DNA from: a bacterium
GTDB lineage: Bacteria > JACRDZ01 > JAQUKH01
Assembly: GCA_028719205.1 (NCBI GenBank)
Contig: JAQUKH010000012.1
Coordinates: forward strand, 1 to 58,891
DNA length: 58,891 bases
Direction of reading: 5' to 3'
The first letter of the stretch is position 1. Each line of letters opens with the position of its first letter. Positions 49,421-58,782 of the stretch are shown piece after piece. The notes under the pieces were generated by a model that saw only the letters and a list, made by a program, of their open reading frames with translations, was not told the DNA's origin and ran no database searches. A program made the translations under genes and the position numbers.

Positions 49421-52400
49421 AATTGTTAAATTGGTTATTTAAATATTTAATTATTTATATACTGTTATTTTTATCGTTTCATCAAAGTTATGCTATAACC
49501 GATGTGGATAAAACAATTGAACTTCTTCTTTACGGTAACGACCGTGAGAGAGAGTATGCGGCAGAATTTTTGGGTAAGCTAAAGATAAAGAAAGCAATCC
49601 CTTTTCTTAACGGCGCGATAGCTAAGGATAAAAGCTTTTTGGTCCGTCTCGCTTCTGTTTCATCTTTGAATAAATTAGGAGAGCCTTATGACGCGAAAAT
49701 TATTGAAGAGGCCCTGCAAAGTGATGACAGATTTGTAAGACTGAAAGCTGTCCAGGTATTACAGGGTTTATCTGAATGGAAAAACAGGGAGCTTGTTTTA
49801 AGCTTATTTAATGATAAAGATGTTGAAATCAGGAAAAATATAATTATTGCTGCCGGGAAATTGAAGATAAAAGGAGCGTTGGATCTGCTTATTTCCATGC
49901 TAAAAGATCCTGATCCGGAGATCAGGGAATCAGTGGTCATATCATTAGGCAGCCTGAATGATACAAAAGCACTAAAACCTCTTCTTGAAATTTTGGGGGA
50001 TTCTTCTATAAAGATAGTCAGGGCGGCTGTTATTTCCCTGGGTGAGCTCGGGGATGAAGAGATCTCTATGCCTATGATAAGGATGTTAGGACATAGAGAT
50101 AAATCAATTCGTTACCATGCAATAAATATTTTAGGAGAGCTGGGTACAAAGGCAGGTTTTAAAGCAATTCTCGGTATGGTGAAAGATAAAGATCCGCAAG
50201 TGAGATTAGCGGCAATAAATGCCCTGGGAAGACTAAAAATAAAGGAATATATTCCGGTTTTTCAAGAGGCGTTAGGCACAGATACAGATTCTTATGTAAA
50301 ATTAGCAGCCGCAAAAAGTTTGATCTTATTGGAAGATTATACCGGTTATAGTTTAATTAAAAATGAAGTTTTCAGCAAAAATACTGACCTGAAGAGGGAT
50401 GCGATAGAAACATTAGGAATAATTAAAGATAAAAACTCGATATCAATAATTGAAGATTTATTTATTTACCCAAACCCTGAGATCAAGGAAAAGGTTATTT
50501 GGTCGCTTGGCGAGATCAAGGGGACAAGCACTTTTGGATTTTTATTAAATAAATTAAATGATGAAAAAGAATTTAAGGTGGAGATTATTGACGCGTTGAG
50601 AAAGTTCCAGGATAAAAAGTTGATTCCATATTTAAGCAGTTATTTGGATGATGAAAATTTTATAATCAGGAAAAATGCGGCAAGTGTTCTTAGTAATTTT
50701 CCCGATAAGAATCCTGAAATTGAAAGAAAACTGATTAATCTTCTATCGGACGAATATTTTGAAGTAAGGAGGGCCGCTCTTACTACTTTGGTTAAATGGA
50801 AGTCAAAAATAGATCTGGAATTGTTGAATATTGCTAAAAATAATTCCGATCCGCTTCAGATGACGGCTATCTCGGGATTGGCAGAGCTTGGTAATAAAGA
50901 AGTAATACCGGTTATTCTCGATTTATCTAAACAAAAAATAGCAGAAAGGTACAGGCTATTATTGGCCTATCAATTAGCCTCATTTGGTGATTATAGCGGA
51001 AAAAATGTGATAATAGAAATTGCGAAGTCAGATGATTATGTTTTAAGAAAACAGGCGGCGGAATATTTATTTAAATTTATGGACGCGGATGTTTTTGATG
51101 TCCTTTCAAGCCTTATCAAAGATAATAAGAAAGAAGTCAGGTCAGCGGCGGTAAAAACTCTGGGATTGATGTTTGACGGGCGCGCCGTTGATATTTTACT
51201 GAATAATCTCGTTTCTGAGAATCTGTATTTTGAAATGGAAATAGATAATTCTTTAATTAATCTGCGGGATATCTCTACTGACCCTCTCATTAATATTTCT
51301 AAAAATATAAAACCAACAGAGAAGGAAAATCTTAACATTGAAAGGGCTGGTTCAATTTTGGTTAAGATCGGAATGCCTTGCGTTGATAAAGTTATTAAAG
51401 CATCTTCAGGGCAGGATACCGGACAAAAAATTTATATGATGAATATCCTGTCCAGGATCGGGAAAGACAGCTTAAAACCATTAATTAATTATTGGGATGG
51501 GAATTTTGATCCTTCAAATAACATATTGGTTGATACAATAATAAAAATAAGCAAAGAGGATCCAAAGATACTGATTGATCTGTTAGATGATGAAGTCCTG
51601 CAAAGTAAATCCGCAAAGCTTATTGTCCGGTTTGCACCGGAAAAGGTTTTGGATTTGCTTTTTAGCAAATTATACGTGTCAAGCGGAATGGTGAGGATAA
51701 AGGTTATTGAATGTTTAAGAGGAATGAGCGGTGCTGCATCTGATAGATTAATAACAGATCTATTTAAATCAGATGAGTCAAGGCAACTGGTTATTATTGA
51801 AGTTTTAGGAGAAATGAGAACTGAAAAAGCAATTGTCCCTTTAGAAAAAATAACGGCTGAAACTAAAAATGAGAAGATAAAAGAAGTTGCCGGCCAGGTT
51901 GTCACTAATCTCAAAAATACGCTTTCTGCTATGGCAAACAGTGATAAATCGCAGATAGATAACCTAAAGAAAAAACGCGGTAAAGTTTCTATGATCGAGA
52001 AAAATTTTATTTTTATAAATTTAGGATGGAAAGACGGTGTCAATAACGGAATGATCTTTAAGATCTTTGATGATAAAAATACCGTGATCAATAAATTGGA
52101 AATTACAGAGGTTGTGGGTAATAATACATCCATAGGCAAAATGCTTAGTGATACTAAAGTTGAAGTTGGTTATAATCTGGAAGAAGAGGTCAAAGAAGCA
52201 GATATAAAAGCGACTGATAACGATGAAATAAAGATTCAGTTAGAACGTTTAAAAAATAATAACATTGAAATTAAAGCAGACGCGATCAATATTTTAGGGG
52301 ATAAAGGAGATGGAAGTATTCTCGCTGATATTATTCAAGTTTTGGAGGATGAAAATATAAACAAGTATTCCGCAAATGAGCTGAAAACCCGTGTAGATAT

Positions 52401-52950
52401 CAGAAAAAACGCGGCATGGGCTATTGGAGAAATAGAGTATAAACTGATCTCTAAAATTTACAAGGAGAGAGAAGGGAAAAAAGATTTAAAAGATAAAGAA
52501 CAGGAAATGTTAGATAAAATAACTAATATTCTTATTAAATTATTTTCTGACGCGGATAGCGGTGTTTGTTTAGCCGCGGTAAGGAATATAATCAGATTGA
52601 TACAATTGAGGGATGCTTTTGGGTTGAAAAATGATTTTATCCTTGATCCTCTTTGTAATCTTTTAGGCAGCGAGGATAATTATGTTAAGCGTGCGGCTGT
52701 TGAAGCATTAGCTGAATTAAAAGATCCAAAAGCTATACCATTTCTGGTTAAAAGTTGGAATGATAATGATGCGACAGTGAAGGGAAATATTGCTTACGCT
52801 CTTGAAAAAATAGGTAAACCCGCAGTGCCGAGTTTGAAAGAAGCTCTGAAAGATCCAAGCGATGAGAAAAAACGGTTAGCTGCCAGTGTCCTTTATAAGC
52901 TGGGTTACAAAATAAAAAGGACCGGAAATAATTACGAGGTGATAGAGTAG
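49417..52950 (+). CDS. large exported HEAT-repeat protein
   Basis: An 1177-residue protein with a signal peptide or anchor (residues 1-26) and HEAT repeats over most of its length (for example RDREYAAEFLGKLKIKKAIPFL-type units and LRLAAINALGRLKIKEYIPVF). A small beta domain interrupts at ~850-930 (GKVSMIEKNFIFINLGWKDG; NNGMIFKIF), similar to the insert in the giant cytochrome. The start is the TTG at 49417, preceded by GGAGG and overlapping recG by 4 bases. It is probably a periplasmic scaffold. The stop codon is the TAG of a GTAGGGGC repeat. Confidence 0.82.
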   Translation: MKLLNWLFKYLIIYILLFLSFHQSYAITDVDKTIELLLYGNDREREYAAEFLGKLKIKKAIPFLNGAIAKDKSFLVRLASVSSLNKLGEPYDAKIIEEALQSDDRFVRLKAVQVLQGLSEWKNRELVLSLFNDKDVEIRKNIIIAAGKLKIKGALDLLISMLKDPDPEIRESVVISLGSLNDTKALKPLLEILGDSSIKIVRAAVISLGELGDEEISMPMIRMLGHRDKSIRYHAINILGELGTKAGFKAILGMVKDKDPQVRLAAINALGRLKIKEYIPVFQEALGTDTDSYVKLAAAKSLILLEDYTGYSLIKNEVFSKNTDLKRDAIETLGIIKDKNSISIIEDLFIYPNPEIKEKVIWSLGEIKGTSTFGFLLNKLNDEKEFKVEIIDALRKFQDKKLIPYLSSYLDDENFIIRKNAASVLSNFPDKNPEIERKLINLLSDEYFEVRRAALTTLVKWKSKIDLELLNIAKNNSDPLQMTAISGLAELGNKEVIPVILDLSKQKIAERYRLLLAYQLASFGDYSGKNVIIEIAKSDDYVLRKQAAEYLFKFMDADVFDVLSSLIKDNKKEVRSAAVKTLGLMFDGRAVDILLNNLVSENLYFEMEIDNSLINLRDISTDPLINISKNIKPTEKENLNIERAGSILVKIGMPCVDKVIKASSGQDTGQKIYMMNILSRIGKDSLKPLINYWDGNFDPSNNILVDTIIKISKEDPKILIDLLDDEVLQSKSAKLIVRFAPEKVLDLLFSKLYVSSGMVRIKVIECLRGMSGAASDRLITDLFKSDESRQLVIIEVLGEMRTEKAIVPLEKITAETKNEKIKEVAGQVVTNLKNTLSAMANSDKSQIDNLKKKRGKVSMIEKNFIFINLGWKDGVNNGMIFKIFDDKNTVINKLEITEVVGNNTSIGKMLSDTKVEVGYNLEEEVKEADIKATDNDEIKIQLERLKNNNIEIKADAINILGDKGDGSILADIIQVLEDENINKYSANELKTRVDIRKNAAWAIGEIEYKLISKIYKEREGKKDLKDKEQEMLDKITNILIKLFSDADSGVCLAAVRNIIRLIQLRDAFGLKNDFILDPLCNLLGSEDNYVKRAAVEALAELKDPKAIPFLVKSWNDNDATVKGNIAYALEKIGKPAVPSLKEALKDPSDEKKRLAASVLYKLGYKIKRTGNNYEVIE

Positions 52951-52980
52951 GGGCACGGCGTGCCATGTCCCTACAATTTT
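52947..52980. repeat. GTAGGGGC hairpin that supplies both stop codons
   Basis: GTAGGG (52947-52952) pairs with CCCTAC (52969-52974), with GGCAC/GTGCC inside, then AATTTTT. The stop TAG of the HEAT gene (52948-52950) and, on the other strand, the stop of etfA (52973-52971) both lie in its GTAG ends. It can act as a two-way terminator. Confidence 0.75.
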
Positions 52981-54179
52981 TGGTTTTTTATTTCTTTAAT
53001 AAGAAGCGGCACTATCTCAAACATATCTCCCACGATCCCATAAGTGGCTATATTAAAAATAGGAGCGTTCGGGTCTTTATTGATGGCAATGATAATGTCG
53101 GAAGACTGCATTCCCGCAAGATGCTGTATCGCGCCTGATATACCACACGCGATATAAACCTTTGGAGATACTGTTTTTCCCGTTTGTCCTACCTGATGGT
53201 ACGAAGAGATCCAGCCTGCGTCTACCGCGGCTCTTGAGGCGCCCACAGTCCCTCCCAGGATCTTAGCAAGATCAAAAAGCATTGAGAAATTTTCCGCATT
53301 TTTTATGCCTCTTCCGCCGGATACTATAATTTCACTTTCTTCAAGATTAACGTTTTCTTTTAATTCTTTTGTTGTTTTAATAATTTTGCAAATAGAACTT
53401 TCTTCAAGAGACGGAGTTAAGTTTATTATTTTGCTTTTTCTTGCCGGGTCTGGCGTACCTTTTTTAAATACATGAGGCCTCACAGTGGCCATTTGAGGCC
53501 TTTTTTGAGGACAGGTGATGGTAGCCATAATATTACCGCCGTAAGCGGGACGGGTTTGCAACAGCAGCCTTTTATCAGGGTCAAGATCTAACTCAGTGCA
53601 GTCAGCGGTTAGCCCGGTTTTAAGCCGGGAGGCTATACGCGGGGCTAAATCCCGTCCGATAGTAGTGGCCCCGATAAGCACAATTTCAGGTTTGATCTTT
53701 AGAATAAGATCGCAAATTATTTTTGTATACGTAAGCGTATGGTATTCTTTTAAAATTATATCGGAAGCTTTATAAATTACATCCGCGCCGTATTCTGTTA
53801 ATTCTTTTATCTGGTTATCAAGTTCTCCGCCGATAATTACGGCGGAAAGGTCTTCTTTTAATTTATTGCTTAAGTTCCTTCCAAGGTTTAAAAGTTCCAA
53901 AGCAACATTATGAAGTTTATCTTCCCGTTGTTCAGCAAATATCAGGATCCCCCGGTAAAGCAGGGGGGAATAATCATTCGCCTTTACACTTTTGGAATTA
54001 GAAATTTCCTTTTCTAATTTTATGGCATCATAATCGCAAACGCTTAAGCAGGCATTGCATAATTGACATTTGTCGTTAACATTGACTTTGGTATCGGCTA
54101 ATTCTAACGCTCCGTACAAACAGGCATCAATACAACGGCCGCATCCTATACAATTTTCTCTTACAATTTTTATTCCCAT
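52971..54179 (-). CDS. etfA: electron transfer flavoprotein alpha subunit with N-terminal ferredoxin domain
   Basis: A 402-residue protein. Residues ~10-58 form a two-cluster ferredoxin (CIGCGRCIDAC and CQLCNACLSVCDYDA). The rest is EtfA: the middle ITCPQKRPQMATVRPHVF and the FAD-binding C-terminus with VSGGRGIKN, GASRAAVDAGW, GQTGKTVSPKVYIACGISG and INKDPNAPIF. EtfA normally pairs with EtfB, which is not adjacent. The fused ferredoxin form is known from anaerobes and may link to bifurcating dehydrogenases. It lies opposite to the HEAT gene. Confidence 0.93.
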   Translation of the reverse strand: MGIKIVRENCIGCGRCIDACLYGALELADTKVNVNDKCQLCNACLSVCDYDAIKLEKEISNSKSVKANDYSPLLYRGILIFAEQREDKLHNVALELLNLGRNLSNKLKEDLSAVIIGGELDNQIKELTEYGADVIYKASDIILKEYHTLTYTKIICDLILKIKPEIVLIGATTIGRDLAPRIASRLKTGLTADCTELDLDPDKRLLLQTRPAYGGNIMATITCPQKRPQMATVRPHVFKKGTPDPARKSKIINLTPSLEESSICKIIKTTKELKENVNLEESEIIVSGGRGIKNAENFSMLFDLAKILGGTVGASRAAVDAGWISSYHQVGQTGKTVSPKVYIACGISGAIQHLAGMQSSDIIIAINKDPNAPIFNIATYGIVGDMFEIVPLLIKEIKNQKL

Positions 54180-54193
54180 AGATGTAATTAAAT

Positions 54194-54541
54194 TTATTTA
54201 GAGTTATATTTCAGGACTGTTTCCGCGATAGTATATAATTTATCAATATCATCAGTCGATCTATCTTTTAAAAAATAAACCAGTTTTAAAATTTTCTGTT
54301 TTTTATTATCCTGTTTTATTTCATTTGTTTTCATATCGAGGAGCGATTTCAGGGAACCTTCAAGGCTTTGTTCTATTTCTTCCAGTATGTTAACGGAAGG
54401 GCTTCTTAATCCGCGTTCCAAAAGCGAAATATAGGGAGTCGATACATTTAACCGTTTAGCCAGATCTCCCTGGCTTAAATTTTGTTTTTCCCTGAGTTCT
54501 CGTATTTTGTCTCCAAATTTATTTTTTGTAATTTTCCCCAT
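54194..54541 (-). CDS. XRE-family transcriptional regulator
   Basis: A 115-residue regulator with an N-terminal helix-turn-helix (GDKIRELREKQNLSQGDLAK then RLNVSTPYISLLERGLRSP) and a C-terminal helical tail. I chose the ATG at 54541 because GGAGG precedes it; an earlier ATG lies upstream of that site. It reads away from the EF-G-like gene and is upstream of etfA in the same direction (14 bases), so it may control etfA. Operator not seen. Confidence 0.9.
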   Translation of the reverse strand: MGKITKNKFGDKIRELREKQNLSQGDLAKRLNVSTPYISLLERGLRSPSVNILEEIEQSLEGSLKSLLDMKTNEIKQDNKKQKILKLVYFLKDRSTDDIDKLYTIAETVLKYNSK

Positions 54542-54723
54542 TTTACCTCCTCTCCCCCTCAGCATAAAATAAAAGTTTAAAAAACTTAATCCGATATTGT
54601 GTAATATTTATTAACAAAAGTCAATAAAAATATTTTCCAAAAACAGGTTAATAAAAAAATATCTTTAAATAAATACAGAAATAATGTAAAATATTTTGTT
54701 AGTTTAAAAAAAAGGAGGCCATT

Positions 54724-56805
54724 ATGAAGGATTATACTTCAAATGATATTCGGAATATTGGCATAACAGGGCATGGAGGAACCGGGAAGACGTCCTTAAC
54801 AGAGGCTTTGCTTTTTACGGCAAAAGTTACAACCCGCCTGGGGCGGGTTGATAATGGCACCACTGTAACGGATTACGACGAAGATGAAATAAAAAGAAAG
54901 ATTTCAATAAATTCCGCGCTGGCTTTTTGTGATTGGAAAGGTTTGAAAATAAATATTGTTGATTTACCCGGCGACGCCAATTTTTTTGTTGATACCCAGT
55001 TTTCGCTTTTGGCTGTGGATAATGCTGTTATAGTTGTTGATGGAGTTTCCGGGGTTAAGGTTCAAACGCAGAAGGTTTGGGATTTAGCCAAAGAATATCA
55101 GATTCCAGCAATATTTTTTATAAATAAGATAGAAAAAGAACGAGCGGATTTTTTCGCGGTGCAGGAGGAAATAAAAAAGAAATTCAGTACAGCAATTTCT
55201 ATTCAGATCCCGATAGGGTCTGAAACAAGGTTTTCCGGTATTGTTGACCTTGTTCTGAATAAAGCCTATGAGTATGCCGATGATGAAACAGGTTCAAGCG
55301 TGGAGATTCCTATACCGGATAATTTAAAGGAAAAAGTTAAAAAATACAGGGAAATGTTGATTGAAAAGGTGGTAGAAACGGATGATTCCCTTTTGGAAAA
55401 ATATTTAGGAAAAGGTGAAGTTTCTGATCTGGAGATGCAGTCAGCCTTAAAAAAGGCCGTAAGCGAACGGAAAATTTCTCCGATTTTATGCGGTTCGGCT
55501 TTAAAGAATATAGGCATGTTTCATTTGTTTGAAGTTATAACCGGATTATTGCCGAGCCCTTTATTCAGGCAGAAGATTACCGGAAAAAATGCTAAAGGTG
55601 AGGATGAATTTCGCGAGCAGAATGGATCTGCCCCTTTTTCCGCGTTTGTTTTTAAAACATTAGTTGATCCGCATTCAGGCCATATAAGCCTTTTCAGGGT
55701 ATTCTCAGGGACGGCTAATTCTGATCTGATCGTGAATAATCCGGCTGAGGGCCAGAATGAAAGGCTTGGGCATATTTGTTTTTATGTCGGTAAAAACGCG
55801 AAAGCGGTTTCAAAAGTTATAGCCGGCGATATCGCGGGTGTAACAAAATTAAAGAAAACTTTTACAGGACAAACGCTTTGTGATGAAAAACACCCGATAT
55901 TATTGCATTCCGCGAAAGTTGCTGAACCGTCAATATTTTTTGCGATCGAGCCGAAAACCAGAAGTGATGAAGAGAAGATGAGTTCGGCGATCGCGAAACT
56001 GGTTGAAGAGGATCCGAGCCTGAAATTTTCATGGGACGCGGAAACTAAAGAAAGTATTTTAGGAGGGGCGGGCCAGTTAGAAATAGAAATTGATATAGAA
56101 AAGCTGAAAAGAAGGTTCGGGGTAGAAGTATTACTTAAACCGCCTCATATACCGTATAAAGAGACCATTAAAGCCAGGAGCCAGGCGCAGGGAAAATATA
56201 AACGCCAGTCCGGCGGACGCGGGCAGTATGGGGACGCGTGGCTGGAATTAGAGCCTGTGGCGCGCGGGAAGGGTTATGAATTTTTAAATAAAATAGTCGG
56301 AGGCTCTATTCCGCGGCAATATGTTCCCGCGGTAGAAAAGGGAGTAATAGAAGCGATGGCTGACGGGATCCTCGCGGGCTATCCTGTAGTTGATGTAAGA
56401 GTTTCCGTCTATGACGGTTCTTATCATGATGTGGATTCTTCGGAGATGGCGTTTAAAATAGCAGGCTCTATGGCGTTTAAAAATGCCATGGAACAGGCAA
56501 GGCCGGTTCTTCTGGAACCTATCATGAATATGGAGGTTGTGGTGCCGGAGGAGTGTGTCGGGGATATCATGGGTGATCTTAATTCCCGGAGGGGGAGAGT
56601 TCACGGGGTAGAGCCGGATAAAGACAATTCAGTAATTAAGGCAGAAGTTCCAATGGCTGAGATGTTAAAATACGCGCCGGACCTGAAATCAATAACAGGC
56701 GGGCGGGGAAATTATCATATGGAATTTTCACATTATGAAGAAGTTCCGGCTCATCTTAAAGACAAAATTATAAATGAAACGAAAAAAGAAAACTTGAAAA
56801 GTTAA
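54724..56805 (+). CDS. EF-G-like GTPase paralogue
   Basis: A 693-residue five-domain EF-G-type GTPase. G1 is GHGGTGKTS. G2 reads RKISIN, G3 reads DLPGDANF where the translocase has DTPGHVDF, so the catalytic His is Asp here; G4 reads NKIE instead of NKMD. Later domains are intact (GRGQYGDAWLELEP, GILAGYPVVDV, LLEPIMNMEV). This pattern fits the EF-G-2/EF-G-like subgroup rather than the main translocase. A strong GGAGG site precedes the ATG. The true EF-G is not in the window. Confidence 0.9.
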   Translation: MKDYTSNDIRNIGITGHGGTGKTSLTEALLFTAKVTTRLGRVDNGTTVTDYDEDEIKRKISINSALAFCDWKGLKINIVDLPGDANFFVDTQFSLLAVDNAVIVVDGVSGVKVQTQKVWDLAKEYQIPAIFFINKIEKERADFFAVQEEIKKKFSTAISIQIPIGSETRFSGIVDLVLNKAYEYADDETGSSVEIPIPDNLKEKVKKYREMLIEKVVETDDSLLEKYLGKGEVSDLEMQSALKKAVSERKISPILCGSALKNIGMFHLFEVITGLLPSPLFRQKITGKNAKGEDEFREQNGSAPFSAFVFKTLVDPHSGHISLFRVFSGTANSDLIVNNPAEGQNERLGHICFYVGKNAKAVSKVIAGDIAGVTKLKKTFTGQTLCDEKHPILLHSAKVAEPSIFFAIEPKTRSDEEKMSSAIAKLVEEDPSLKFSWDAETKESILGGAGQLEIEIDIEKLKRRFGVEVLLKPPHIPYKETIKARSQAQGKYKRQSGGRGQYGDAWLELEPVARGKGYEFLNKIVGGSIPRQYVPAVEKGVIEAMADGILAGYPVVDVRVSVYDGSYHDVDSSEMAFKIAGSMAFKNAMEQARPVLLEPIMNMEVVVPEECVGDIMGDLNSRRGRVHGVEPDKDNSVIKAEVPMAEMLKYAPDLKSITGGRGNYHMEFSHYEEVPAHLKDKIINETKKENLKS

Positions 56806-56835
56806 GAGCCTCAGGCTCTAAAGGAGGAATGTTCA

Positions 56836-57588
56836 ATGTCAGGTCATTCAAAGTGGAGCAGTATTAAACACAAAAAAGGGAAATTGGATTCCCAGAGAAG
56901 TAAAGTGTTTACGAAGATAATTCGTGAATTAACGGTCGCGGCACGGTCCGGAGGCAGCGGTGACCCGGATAGTAATGCCAGGTTGAGGTCTGCTATGCTG
57001 GCAGCGAAAGAAGCAAATATGCCGGGTGATACGATGAAAAAGGCCATTCAGAGAGGAACAGGTGAGTTGCCGGGTGTTACATATGAAGAAATGAATTACG
57101 AAGGATATGGCCCCTGTGGTGTCGCTATTATGCTGGAGATAGTTACTGACAGTAAAAACCGGACAGCTGCTGAGATAAGAAATATGTTCTCAAAGTATAA
57201 TGGGAATTTGGGAGAAGTCGGCTGTGTTGGCTGGATGTTCCACAAAAAAGGTTTAATTGTAGTTGATAAGAAAAAGGCTACAGAAGACCAGCTGATGGAA
57301 ATTGTTCTGGATGTGGGCGGTGAGGATATTACTGATATCGGGACCGGTTTTGAGATTACCACAAAACCTGAAAGTTTACATGCTGTTAAAGAAGCTTTAT
57401 CTAAAAAAGGGATAACGCCTGATTCCGCGATAATGTCAATGATCCCGAGCAATACCATAAAAGTTGAAGATAAAGACGCGGAAAAGGTCCTGAGATTGAT
57501 CGAGGCTTTGGAAGAGCACGACGATGTTCAGAACGTATATGCTAATTTTGACATTGATGAATCTGTTATAGAAAAAATATCAGGATAA
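56836..57588 (+). CDS. YebC/PmpR family regulator
   Basis: A 250-residue YebC-family protein. The start SGHSKWSSIKHKKGKLDSQR and the later ARSGGSGDPDSNARLRSAM and NMPGDTMKKAIQRGTGE are diagnostic. YebC proteins act as DNA-binding regulators, and some help ribosomes read through proline runs. Here it precedes ruvC by 4 bases, a very common arrangement. AAGGAGG is the ribosome site. Confidence 0.96.
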   Translation: MSGHSKWSSIKHKKGKLDSQRSKVFTKIIRELTVAARSGGSGDPDSNARLRSAMLAAKEANMPGDTMKKAIQRGTGELPGVTYEEMNYEGYGPCGVAIMLEIVTDSKNRTAAEIRNMFSKYNGNLGEVGCVGWMFHKKGLIVVDKKKATEDQLMEIVLDVGGEDITDIGTGFEITTKPESLHAVKEALSKKGITPDSAIMSMIPSNTIKVEDKDAEKVLRLIEALEEHDDVQNVYANFDIDESVIEKISG

Positions 57589-57592
57589 AAAA

Positions 57593-58072
57593 ATGAGAGC
57601 TTTAGGAATTGATCCCGGACTGGTCCATTTGGGTTATGGAATAGTAGATAAAAACGGAGACAAGCTTGAAAAGGTTGTTTACGGTTGTATTAATCAAAGG
57701 GCCGGGGAAAATTTATCCAAGCGGGTAAAAAAAATATATGACGGGATCTTCGAATTGATCCAGACTTATCATCCGGATATTATTGCCATAGAACAGATCT
57801 TTTTAAACAAAAATATCAAGTCGGCCCTTTTGCTCGGCCATGCGAGGGGCGCGGCTATGGCGGCAGGTATGAACGCTGTGGGCAAAATTTTTGAATATAC
57901 TCCGCTTGAGGTAAAACAGGCTCTGGTCGGGTATGGCAGGGCCGAGAAACAGCAGGTGAGTTTTATGGTAAAAAAATTACTGAATTTATATGAACCCATA
58001 GCCTCCGAAGATGCCTCCGACGCCTTGGCAGTCGCGATCTGCTGCCTGCATTCACAAACTCCTGTGCGATAG
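57593..58072 (+). CDS. ruvC: crossover junction endodeoxyribonuclease RuvC
   Basis: RuvC (159 residues) cuts Holliday junctions. The first acidic residue is in LGIDPGLVHLGYGIV, the Glu in IAIEQIFLNKNIKSALLLG, and the last Asp pair in ASEDASDALAVAICC. Length is normal. ruvA follows after ~110 bases; ruvB would be expected downstream but is beyond the window or elsewhere. Confidence 0.96.
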   Translation: MRALGIDPGLVHLGYGIVDKNGDKLEKVVYGCINQRAGENLSKRVKKIYDGIFELIQTYHPDIIAIEQIFLNKNIKSALLLGHARGAAMAAGMNAVGKIFEYTPLEVKQALVGYGRAEKQQVSFMVKKLLNLYEPIASEDASDALAVAICCLHSQTPVR

Positions 58073-58183
58073 CTCTATAATCAAATCAAGATTCGAATTT
58101 GAGTTGAGAAAAATATAAAATTATATGGTAGAATAGCAAATATAAGGAAATATGTTTGGCAGAACTATTTGCAAGGGAGAAAA

Positions 58184-58774
58184 ATGATCGCGTTCTTATC
58201 CGGAATATTAGATGAAAAGTTTTTGGACAGGGTATTTATTGATGTACAGGGAGTCGGTTACCTTGTTTATATTCCTGCTACTGTTTATAACCGCCTGCCG
58301 GAAAAAGGGGCTGAAATAAAAATTTATACATATTTCCATGTGCGTGAAGACGCTCATGTCCTTTATGGTTTTTTAGCAAATGAAGAGGTTGAATTTTTTA
58401 AACTTTTATTAAAGGCCTCCGGTATAGGCCCGAAATCAGCGTTAAAGATCCTTTCTTCGGTTTCTGTGTATGAATGCCAGAAAGCCATACTGCAGAATGA
58501 TGTTCAATCACTTACGAATATTTCCGGTATTGGCAAAAAAACCGCTGAAAAATTGATAATTGAGTTGAAGGATAAGATAAAAAATATTTCTTTCCCTGAA
58601 CAGGGTAAAGAGATCTTCTCGGAAGATACTGCCGTTAATGAAGCGATATTGGCTCTTCAGGCGTTAGGTTATAAGCTAAATCAGGCAAAACAGGCTGTTC
58701 TTAAGGCAAGGAGCCTGGTGACCGGCAAACATAAAGCGGAAGATCTGATCAAAACCGCGTTTAATTATATATGA
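58184..58774 (+). CDS. ruvA: Holliday junction branch migration protein RuvA
   Basis: RuvA (196 residues) binds Holliday junctions as a tetramer and loads RuvB. The OB domain (FIDVQGVGYLVYIPATVYNR; TYFHVREDAHVLYGF), two helix-hairpin-helix motifs (LLKASGIGPKSALKIL; ISGIGKKTAEKLIIELK) and the RuvB-binding C-terminal domain (EAILALQALGYKLNQAKQAV) are in order. The ATG at 58184 follows AAGGGAG; an earlier TTG would overlap it. Confidence 0.96.
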   Translation: MIAFLSGILDEKFLDRVFIDVQGVGYLVYIPATVYNRLPEKGAEIKIYTYFHVREDAHVLYGFLANEEVEFFKLLLKASGIGPKSALKILSSVSVYECQKAILQNDVQSLTNISGIGKKTAEKLIIELKDKIKNISFPEQGKEIFSEDTAVNEAILALQALGYKLNQAKQAVLKARSLVTGKHKAEDLIKTAFNYI

Positions 58775-58782
58775 GGGATAAA

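Noticed and set aside
58073-58183. The palindrome-like stretch around ATTCGAAT between ruvC and ruvA as an SOS (LexA) box
   Set aside because: It does not fit a known LexA consensus well enough, and the lineage's LexA box is unknown.
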